A stretch of DNA of 12,386 nucleotides from Chloroflexota bacterium (GTDB lineage Bacteria > Chloroflexota > Dehalococcoidia > GIF9 > UBA5629), in assembly GCA_026389635.1 (NCBI GenBank), contig JAPLHM010000341.1, forward strand, positions 1-12,386, in the 5' to 3' direction. How positions within the stretch are numbered: position 1 is the stretch's first letter; every line of letters starts with the position of its first letter. Below, piece after piece: positions 6,952-12,386 of this stretch. The notes beneath the pieces were generated by a model. That model did no database searches and had not been told where the DNA came from. It saw nothing but the letters and a program-made list of their open reading frames with translations. The translations under genes and the position numbers were made by a program.

Positions 6952-8688
6952 TTACTTAGCTTGATCGAGCGCATCGACCAAAGGTAGTATCTTCTCATCA
7001 TAGTAGGCCTGTGCCTCATTTTTATCGATTATGGCCTGCTTCTGCGATTTATACCCGGCCGACTTCTGCGGATCTTTGGCCATACTGGCCTTCTCCAGCG
7101 CCGTGAGTCTGAATAGGTCCTGCTCCGGGTATCTGGCAGCTACCCCTTCCAGGAGGCTTACTGCTTTTTCAGTGTCCTTTTTCTGGTAGGCTGCCATACC
7201 AGCGTAAATTTGATATTCGGGCACTGACGGTTTCATTGAATAGGCCTTTTCGGCATACTGGACAAAGGTATCGACTTTTGACAGCCGGAACGATTTATAG
7301 GCCACAAGGAACTGGACATTGGCATCCTCCCGGTATTGCCCGGCAAGACTGATATACTGCTGCAGCTTTTCTGCCTTGCTGATCAACCTGTTATCGATCT
7401 GCGCGGCTTTCTCAATGACGGGATCGATCGGTGCAGCGGGCATGAAAAGATCCGGCTTCCTGGAAAAGTCGTTATAGTAATGATAAATGTTCTGCCGCGC
7501 GGTAAAATACGGCCCCACAGCCATAAAGAAACCGTCAGTATTGGTATCGAATACCATCGTCTGTGATGCTTCCCAATTGCAGACAGCATAGCTTGTTCCG
7601 CACCAAGAGTAATCGATGCCTTCCGGACCAATAGTGGCGCGCACAAAATTCACCGCGTCTTCCACGCTGTATTCAGCTTTCGCGGGAAAGACCGCGGACA
7701 CAGCTTCACGGTCAGAATTGTAACCGCTAATATTGTACGATCCCTTCTGCTGGCTCGCCAATCTCTCATCATATAGACGATTGAAGTTCCATAGGATAGA
7801 ACCCTTCAACTCGTTCTTAGCCCAGGCGGTGGGAGTAAGCTCAACTGTAGCCCCCCTCCCTGCATCCAAATCGCTCCACACACAGCCGTAGGCTCCAACA
7901 GTAGGATATTTATCAAAGAAAGGGTAAATATCATCTAACGTTGAGCACTCCTCCATTATCATACGTATGAGGTAAGGGAGGCTGAAGCCGTCCGGGTTCG
8001 GACTCTTAATACTCAGTACCTCCTCGCCAAAAGATAGACCCTTGCTGTTATAACCCGTTTCTACACCCATATAGAGGGGTTGGTCCATGTGGGTAACTTC
8101 GTTGAGCCCTTTAGCCTTGTGCCTGACTATCACGGTCATCCTGGACAACTCTTCACCGCCCCAGGCCGCGGTATCGTTATTGCGCCCCTGGATAATGGAC
8201 CCGCCCTTTCCGCGCATCAGCACGCCTGTGCAACCCATGGCCTGGCCGGCATCGTAAAATAGACTGACGGTGACGACTGCATCGTAGGACAGCCCCGACC
8301 CGTCGGAAACGCCCCGCATTTCATCCTGGTATTTTTGCGGCAGCCTTGCAGCCATCTGGCGGGCCTGGTATTTAATCAACCCGACCAGCGCAGGGTAAGG
8401 TACGCCCATCTCGTCCGCATTCCATTTAAGTATCTTAATCATCGAATCCATACCGCTTACAATTTCCGGCCGTAATAATACGCCGTATTGCAATCCCATC
8501 TCATAATAATCTCCTTCCGCCTCCATCATGGGAACGACACCGGGATAGCGGTAGATTACACCCTCGTGGAAAGTCGACTTGACTCCCGATGTTACTACCT
8601 GCTTGTCATACCCCGTAACTTTGATGTAACCTGGAAAAGCAGTCAGGTCCGCGACATATACTGCCAGGACAATGATTCCCAGCGCCAC
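6952..8688 (-). CDS. C45-family Ntn acyltransferase/hydrolase with TPR-like tail; N-terminus interrupted
   Basis: The open part is 578 residues from a GTG at 8688. It belongs to the C45 (acyl-CoA:isopenicillin N acyltransferase-like) Ntn-hydrolases, which cut themselves to expose an N-terminal cysteine and then make or break amide bonds. The candidate nucleophile is C153 in MGCTGVLMRG, followed by the family's GRNND motif (168-172). A TPR-like helical tail (about 455-535: FVQYAEKAYSMKPSVPEY, GMAAYQKKDTEKAVSLLEG) follows the catalytic domain (about 55-410). The N-terminus is a membrane or signal segment (ALGIIVLAVYVADLTAFPG), so the protein is probably exported or anchored. The frame really begins at an ATG at 8736 with a better ribosome site but is cut by a TGA at 8689-8691; the GTG start would need re-initiation. 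Two 60-base samples in this gene (7201-7260 and 7741-7800) are 43% and 45% GC against 62% (6361-6420) and 55% (9901-9960) in neighbours, consistent with later acquisition. Confidence 0.75.
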   Translation of the reverse strand: MALGIIVLAVYVADLTAFPGYIKVTGYDKQVVTSGVKSTFHEGVIYRYPGVVPMMEAEGDYYEMGLQYGVLLRPEIVSGMDSMIKILKWNADEMGVPYPALVGLIKYQARQMAARLPQKYQDEMRGVSDGSGLSYDAVVTVSLFYDAGQAMGCTGVLMRGKGGSIIQGRNNDTAAWGGEELSRMTVIVRHKAKGLNEVTHMDQPLYMGVETGYNSKGLSFGEEVLSIKSPNPDGFSLPYLIRMIMEECSTLDDIYPFFDKYPTVGAYGCVWSDLDAGRGATVELTPTAWAKNELKGSILWNFNRLYDERLASQQKGSYNISGYNSDREAVSAVFPAKAEYSVEDAVNFVRATIGPEGIDYSWCGTSYAVCNWEASQTMVFDTNTDGFFMAVGPYFTARQNIYHYYNDFSRKPDLFMPAAPIDPVIEKAAQIDNRLISKAEKLQQYISLAGQYREDANVQFLVAYKSFRLSKVDTFVQYAEKAYSMKPSVPEYQIYAGMAAYQKKDTEKAVSLLEGVAARYPEQDLFRLTALEKASMAKDPQKSAGYKSQKQAIIDKNEAQAYYDEKILPLVDALDQAK

Positions 8689-8736
8689 TCAACCCAATAT
8701 GCCCCAGAGTACTGTCCGTTTAGACTGCTTCTTCAT
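8689..8736 (-). pseudogene. Severed N-terminal leader of the C45 gene, ending in in-frame TGA
   Basis: An ATG at 8734-8736 with a GGGAGGG ribosome site 9 bases upstream opens a 15-codon stretch, MKKQSKRTVLWGILG. It then hits TGA at 8689-8691 and continues in the same frame as the C45 protein. Read through, it gives a textbook signal or anchor sequence: a basic N-region (KKQSKR) and a hydrophobic core (VLWGILG-x-VALGIIVLAVYVA). This is therefore the true start of the neighbouring gene, separated from it by one codon. TGG (Trp) or GGA (Gly) are one substitution away. It could be a real nonsense mutation, an assembly error, or leaky read-through. Confidence 0.7.
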
Positions 8737-8766
8737 CTGACTCGCCCTCCCTTTTCTGCACCTCTA

Positions 8767-9621
8767 CTACAAGCTTAATAGCCTGGCGGCGTTGAGACCC
8801 AGCCATTTCTCCTTGACCTTTTCCTTGAGCGGCAGTGCATTGAGCTCGTCGATGCAGCGCTGCCAGGGTATCATGTCGTCGGTGGCGAAGAGCACCCTGT
8901 CCTGCAGCAGGCTGTTGCCGTAGACCATCAGCGGGTCCCAGCCTGTGCCCGGCATGCCGATATACTTGGGCGATACCGCACCGATCTCGATATAGACGTT
9001 CTTGTGTTTCCAGGCAACCGCAACCATCTCCGTCACCCAGGGCCAGCCGCCGTGATTGCCAACGATCTTCAAATCGGGGAAATCGCAGGCCACATGGTCT
9101 ATATAAATGGGACGGCTGAACTCGATACTGCGGTCGGTGGTGAAATTGATGGACGCGTGGAAGGTCACCGGGATGCAAAGTTCCTGGCATTTGGCATAGA
9201 CCGGATAGAACCTCCTGTCGGTGGGATACATCCGCTGTGCCCAGGTCTGGGTATTGAGCCCGCTGAAGCCGCGCTCTTTGACCTCGCGCTCGACCGTCCC
9301 AGCCATATCCATGTCCTCGAGGGGATTAATAGTAAGGTAATACCGGGGGAACTTTTTCGGGTACTTTTTGGCGATGCGGTAAACCGCGTCGTTTTGCTTT
9401 TTATAATCCCCCAGTGCCCACTCTGCCTGCAGCACGGCGTAATCGACGCCGGCATCGTCCATGGCCTTAACCATGTGTTCCGGTGTTACGCTCAGCATAA
9501 GTTCGGTTTCGTAGGCGGATTCGATATAGCCGCGCATGAAGCTGTTGGGGAAGACGCGCTTGGCTTCCTCAGGGTCCATCCACTCGCTGACCGGCGCTGT
9601 GACGCGGAAATCTATGATCAT
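8767..9621 (-). CDS. Amidohydrolase-2 family TIM-barrel protein lacking the HxH motif
   Basis: A 284-residue member of the amidohydrolase-2 group (COG2159, related to ACMS decarboxylase and to hydrolases of aromatic side-chain pathways). The barrel is recognisable from GFSGLNTQTWAQRMYPTD, FHASIN (H155), VGNHGGWPWV (H190) and LFATDDMIPW (D248, the usual last metal ligand), ending in NAARLLSL. Typical members start with IDxHxH; this one starts MIIDFRVTAP, so both N-terminal histidines are replaced (R6, T8). It may bind its metal with fewer ligands or use another mechanism. The ATG at 9621 has a GAGGAG ribosome site about 8 bases upstream. It lies 19 bases after crotonase 1 and 30 bases before the original C45 start, so it is most likely in the same operon. 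Its position beside two crotonases suggests hydrolytic or retro-Claisen cleavage of a CoA-bound ketone, or a decarboxylation; this is inference. Confidence 0.82.
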   Translation of the reverse strand: MIIDFRVTAPVSEWMDPEEAKRVFPNSFMRGYIESAYETELMLSVTPEHMVKAMDDAGVDYAVLQAEWALGDYKKQNDAVYRIAKKYPKKFPRYYLTINPLEDMDMAGTVEREVKERGFSGLNTQTWAQRMYPTDRRFYPVYAKCQELCIPVTFHASINFTTDRSIEFSRPIYIDHVACDFPDLKIVGNHGGWPWVTEMVAVAWKHKNVYIEIGAVSPKYIGMPGTGWDPLMVYGNSLLQDRVLFATDDMIPWQRCIDELNALPLKEKVKEKWLGLNAARLLSL

Positions 9622-9640
9622 CTCGCTGCTCCTCGCCCGG

Positions 9641-10411
9641 TTATTTCTGTTTTGTCTTGTCCAGCGCCGCCTTAGCCCGTATGGCGGCCTCCATGCCCGT
9701 CAACGTGAGTACCACGTCGTGCGCCTCCATCTCCATCTGCTGTTCATAGTCCTGGTAAGTCCCGTAATGGAGCTGGCGTTTGGCTAATTTTATGGACAAA
9801 GGCGAATTTGCCGCAATTCTATTTACCAGGTCCATGGCCACGCTGTCCAGTTCTTCCGCCGGCACCACCCGGTTGACCAGTCCCCACTGTTCGGCGGTGA
9901 ATGCATCGATCCTCTCGTTGGAGAATATCATCCACTTGGCCCTGCCGATGCCCACCAGCAGCGGGAGCAGTTTGGTGCCTGCGTTGGTCACGCCGGCCCC
10001 CACGTTGGTTTCGGGGAAACCGAACCTGGTACCCTCGGCCGCTATACGTATATCGGCGCTCATGGCCCACTCGCAGCCCGCCCCCAGCGCGTATCCATGT
10101 ACGGCGGCCACGATGCATTTCTCCATGTTGAGCATGATGCGCGTGGTATCCTGCAACGTCTCGACATGCCTGAGCAGGTCTTCGACTGCTATGCCAAACG
10201 GGCTCTCCGAGAGGTCGTCGCCTGCGCAGAAGGCCCGCCCCTCGCCTTTAATTACCACCCCTTTAACGCCCGTATCCAGCGCCGCCTCGGCCAGGGCCTG
10301 GTGGAAATCCCTGGTCAACTGCACGTTGATAGCGTTCAGCACCTTTGGGCGGTTTAGCTTGATGACCGCTATGCCCTCGACTTTCTCGTAGATTACAGTC
10401 TCAAATACCAT
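9641..10411 (-). CDS. Enoyl-CoA hydratase/isomerase family protein (crotonase 1)
   Basis: A 256-residue crotonase-fold protein. I chose the ATG at 10411 because a GAGGAGGGG ribosome site lies just upstream; the upstream ATG at 10465 would overlap the preceding gene and add a non-conserved 18-residue stretch. Family marks are LNRPKVLNAIN (19-29), the first oxyanion-hole segment GRAFCAGDDL (58-67), GYALGAGCEWAMSADIRIA (second oxyanion segment and E114), and FGFPETNVGAGVTNAG with E134. E114 and E134 correspond to Glu144 and Glu164 of rat mitochondrial enoyl-CoA hydratase, so hydration of a 2-enoyl-CoA is chemically plausible. Length fits the family (about 255-265). No membrane segment. It sits 19 bases after crotonase 2 and 19 before the amidohydrolase-2 gene, in one operon. 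The natural substrate is unknown. Confidence 0.92.
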   Translation of the reverse strand: MVFETVIYEKVEGIAVIKLNRPKVLNAINVQLTRDFHQALAEAALDTGVKGVVIKGEGRAFCAGDDLSESPFGIAVEDLLRHVETLQDTTRIMLNMEKCIVAAVHGYALGAGCEWAMSADIRIAAEGTRFGFPETNVGAGVTNAGTKLLPLLVGIGRAKWMIFSNERIDAFTAEQWGLVNRVVPAEELDSVAMDLVNRIAANSPLSIKLAKRQLHYGTYQDYEQQMEMEAHDVVLTLTGMEAAIRAKAALDKTKQK

Positions 10412-10430
10412 GTTTCCCCTCCTCAGGTTA

Positions 10431-11186
10431 TCACTTGAGTTTCCAAACGGGCTGCCTCTTTTCAAAGAAGGCCGTGATGCCCTCCCTGGTATCGTCCATC
10501 TTGAGAATGGGTCCGGTGATGGTTTTAAAGAGGCTGAGGCTGTCCTCCAGCGACATATACCTGGTTCTCTTATTTAGCTCCTTGCAGGCCCTTAGCGCCA
10601 CAGGGCCGTTGCCGCAAATCTTACCGGCCAGGGCAGCGGCTGTGGACATCAGTTCGTCCGGTGGTACCAGGCGGCTGACCAGCCCGACCCGGTAGGCCTC
10701 CTGGGCGCTCAGCCTGTCGCCGGTCATGAGCGCCTCCATGGCCGTGGAGGCCGGTATCATGCGCGACAGCATGATCGAGGCGTAGGCGTCCACCGTGTTA
10801 AGCTTCTGGTCCGGCGTGCCCAGTGATGCCTTCTCCGATGCGATCCTGATATCACAGCACAGCGCCAGCGTGAACCCGGCGCCCAGACAGTAGCCGTTGA
10901 TGGCCGCAATAAGCGGTTTTTTGATATTGGCCAGCTGCCAGTCGTAATCGGCCTCCCAGTTAACACCCAGGTCTATATGTTCAGGGTCGGTCAGGTCGGC
11001 CCCCGCGCAAAATGACCTTTCCCCTGCCCCGGTAACTATGCCCGCGTAAAGGTCGCCATCGGCATCGAAATCGTGAAGCGCCTTGATCAACTGCCGGCTG
11101 AGCTCAACGCTCATGGTGTTGAGCGGGGGCCGGTTCAGCGTGATATAGGCAATATGATCCTTCTTCTCGTATATGAGAATAGGCAT
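10431..11186 (-). CDS. Crotonase-family protein lacking both hydratase glutamates (crotonase 2)
   Basis: A 251-residue crotonase-fold protein with an ATG at 11186 and an AAGGAGA ribosome site about 6 bases upstream. It has LNRPPLNTMS (17-26), the oxyanion-hole segments ERSFCAGADL (56-65) and GYCLGAGFTLALCCDIRIAS (98-117), and a standard C-terminal helical part ending FFEKRQPVWKLK. The two catalytic glutamates of enoyl-CoA hydratase are absent: T106 stands at the first site (GAGFTLAL) and D126 near the second (LGTPDQKL). The acyl-CoA binding frame and oxyanion hole look intact, so another crotonase reaction (isomerisation, hydrolysis, C-C cleavage, dehalogenation-like chemistry) is more likely than plain hydration. 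The stop is TGA followed directly by an in-frame TAA. It is 115 bases downstream of the class III CoA-transferase; that gap contains several hairpins. Confidence 0.9.
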   Translation of the reverse strand: MPILIYEKKDHIAYITLNRPPLNTMSVELSRQLIKALHDFDADGDLYAGIVTGAGERSFCAGADLTDPEHIDLGVNWEADYDWQLANIKKPLIAAINGYCLGAGFTLALCCDIRIASEKASLGTPDQKLNTVDAYASIMLSRMIPASTAMEALMTGDRLSAQEAYRVGLVSRLVPPDELMSTAAALAGKICGNGPVALRACKELNKRTRYMSLEDSLSLFKTITGPILKMDDTREGITAFFEKRQPVWKLK

Positions 11187-11198
11187 CGATTTCTCCTT

Positions 11199-11285
11199 GC
11201 CGCACAGGCGGCCAGTCCGGATTTATCTCACTCCCCGTGCAGGGGTTCAGGTGCGCCCGCTATCTGGCGGGTCTGAAAACCCGCC
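11199..11285 (-). promoter_or_regulatory. Structured gap between the CoA-transferase and crotonase 2 genes
   Basis: The 115-base gap holds three small hairpins: GGCGGGT-CTGAAA-ACCCGCC (11266-11285, seven perfect pairs), CCCC-GTGCA-GGGG (11233-11245), and GCCGC-ACAG-GCGGC (11199-11212). The last abuts the ribosome site of crotonase 2. A competing pairing, CCCGC (11256-11260) with GCGGG (11267-11271), would exclude the first hairpin. None has a U-run, so this does not look like a simple terminator; it could be an mRNA processing site, a stabiliser or an attenuator. Gap-wide function is not proven. Confidence 0.4.
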
Positions 11286-11301
11286 CCCACGTTTAGGATT
11301 G

Positions 11302-12386
11302 TTACAGAATGACCTTTTTATCTTTGAAGTTGCCGATATCTTCCCAGGTGTAGCCAAGTTCCAACAGCACCTCCTCTGTGTGCTGGCCGAACTCGGGCGC
11401 GCCGAAGGGCGTGCGCTCGGGTGTACCCTTGAGCTGGATGGGGCAGCGGATACCTTTAACTTTACCGTAGCCGAAATGATCGTACTCTACGATGTAACCG
11501 TTCTCTATGGCCACAGGATCTTTGATAACCTCGGTGGGGGTCTGCGCCGGCGCCCAGATCAGGCCGTTCTCATCAAACCTGGGAGCGAAGTAGTCACGCG
11601 GTTGCTTAGAAAACTCGGCATCCAGCAACTTGATCAGCTCGCCGCTGGCCTTGCACCTCTCGCCGTGGGTGGGATACCTGGTAAGCCAGTCTTCCCTGCC
11701 CACGCTTTTACATACGCCCGGCCAGAAGCGGTCGGTCTGCAACATCTGGAACATGAACCACTTGTCGTCCGCAGCCGCGTAGGTGGTGTACAGCGGGTTG
11801 CCCTGGGTCAGGCGTGATACCCTGCCCAGCTCCATGTTGTAAACCAGCGCCCCCTGTATGTCGATACCTGCGATCCACATCCCGTTGCCGTAAAGCGATA
11901 GCTCGACCAATTGGCCTTTGCCGGTCTTCTCCCTGGAATAAAGCGCCAGGGAAATAGCGCCCAGTGCGAAAACGCCGCTGGTATTGTCACCCATCGCGCC
12001 TCGCAGAGGGACGGCCGGCGTGCCAGGCTCGCCCATGGTGGACATGATGCCTGAGCGCGTCCAGAAAGCGGTCTCATCAAAGGCCTGCCAGTCCGCTCCG
12101 GGACCTTTCGAACCGTAGCCCGTGATGTTACAGTAGACCAGTCGCGGGTTCAACTTGTTGAGCGTATCATAATCCATCCTGGCCCGCTTGAGTGTTGAAG
12201 GCCGCAGGTTGCCCAGGAAGACATCGGCCTGTCCCACCATTTTGTGCATGATCTGTCGGCTCTCTTCCTGCTTGAGGTCGAGCGTGATGCATCGCTTGCT
12301 GCGGTTGGCCATTTCCCACATCCAGTTATACCCGATATCCAGCTCCGCAGGCAGTACACCCGATGAGAACATTGCCCTTAACGGAT
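11302..12386 (-). CDS. CaiB/BaiF (class III) CoA-transferase, N-terminus cut by window edge
   Basis: The frame stays open to the right edge, so the first roughly 40-60 residues are missing; about 360 are visible. It is a class III CoA-transferase: NRSKRCITLDLKQEESRQI, a VFLGNLRPSTLKRARMDY segment equal to the family's 'ENFRPG...' region, CNITGYGSKGP, and the GAISLALYSREKTGKGQ stretch before the active-site strand. Counting from the internal Met at 12372, position 157 is Glu (GQLVELSL) where formyl-CoA transferase-like enzymes have the catalytic Asp (VDVS). The same carboxylate chemistry is conceivable, but altered activity is possible. Differences from the tandem enzyme at 2638-4929 (GNGMWIAG after the active site, a longer C-terminal region ending FKDKKVIL) place it in another subgroup. 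It is probably the first visible gene of the operon leading into the crotonases and may load CoA onto the pathway substrate. The stop is TAA. Confidence 0.88.
   Translation of the reverse strand, partial: PLRAMFSSGVLPAELDIGYNWMWEMANRSKRCITLDLKQEESRQIMHKMVGQADVFLGNLRPSTLKRARMDYDTLNKLNPRLVYCNITGYGSKGPGADWQAFDETAFWTRSGIMSTMGEPGTPAVPLRGAMGDNTSGVFALGAISLALYSREKTGKGQLVELSLYGNGMWIAGIDIQGALVYNMELGRVSRLTQGNPLYTTYAAADDKWFMFQMLQTDRFWPGVCKSVGREDWLTRYPTHGERCKASGELIKLLDAEFSKQPRDYFAPRFDENGLIWAPAQTPTEVIKDPVAIENGYIVEYDHFGYGKVKGIRCPIQLKGTPERTPFGAPEFGQHTEEVLLELGYTWEDIGNFKDKKVIL

Noticed and set aside
8660..8691. Selenocysteine insertion at the TGA of the C45 leader; a 7-pair hairpin with wobble pairs can be drawn just downstream
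   Set aside because: The residue would lie in a hydrophobic signal/anchor segment where selenocysteine has no known role; the hairpin has a loop unlike known bacterial elements, and no selenoprotein genes are visible.
10412..10465. Longer start for crotonase 1 at 10465
   Set aside because: It would overlap the end of crotonase 2, adds a non-conserved stretch and has no ribosome site as good as that before 10411.
1..12386. Genome-wide reassignment of TGA to Trp or Gly
   Set aside because: No other gene contains an in-frame TGA, and TGG and GGA/GGC codons are used normally throughout, which a recoded genome would not show.

Overview
The window is a gene-dense stretch of an anaerobic bacterial chromosome, probably a metagenome-derived Dehalococcoidia-like Chloroflexota or another anaerobe with a similar fatty/aromatic acid gene repertoire. 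This placement is inference. It rests on the density of CaiB/BaiF CoA-transferases and crotonase genes, the tiny desulforedoxin-type iron proteins, an M81 (MlrC-like) peptidase, and a short interspersed repeat starting TGTCATTGCG of a kind I associate with such genomes. No rRNA, tRNA, CRISPR array or transposase was seen.

Layout. On the plus strand, from the left edge: the C-terminal part of an M81/MlrC-type metallopeptidase (1-579), a small two-helix membrane protein (610-954), and a YtcJ-type amidohydrolase (1088-2641). The amidohydrolase converges on, and overlaps by four bases, a minus-strand gene for a tandem two-domain CaiB/BaiF CoA-transferase (2638-4929). A block of degenerate inverted repeats (about 4943-5097) lies between that gene and two tandem desulforedoxin-type mini-genes (5130-5273 and 5305-5424). 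Next come the two subunits of a class I 3-oxoacid-type CoA-transferase (5483-6906), an exported C45-family Ntn acyltransferase/hydrolase with a TPR-like tail (6952-8688), an amidohydrolase-2 family TIM-barrel protein (8767-9621), two crotonase-family proteins (9641-10411 and 10431-11186), and a class III CoA-transferase running off the right edge (11302-12386). Everything from 2638 to 12386 is on the minus strand.

How the genes may work together. From right to left the minus-strand genes supply ways to put CoA on an acid (class III and class I CoA-transferases), to hydrate or rearrange an enoyl-CoA (two crotonases), and possibly to cleave a ketoacyl-CoA or ring product (amidohydrolase-2 protein). 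The 19-30 base gaps and good ribosome sites between 8736 and 11186 suggest one transcript. The substrate cannot be read from sequence. Several proteins depart from their family's catalytic signature: crotonase 2 lacks both catalytic glutamates, the right-hand CaiB protein has Glu where the catalytic Asp is expected, and the amidohydrolase-2 protein lacks the HxH metal motif.

The most striking single observation is that the C45 gene has a well-formed start and ribosome site at 8736 but is interrupted by an in-frame TGA at 8689-8691, inside its N-terminal membrane segment. The gene also looks poorer in GC than its neighbours.
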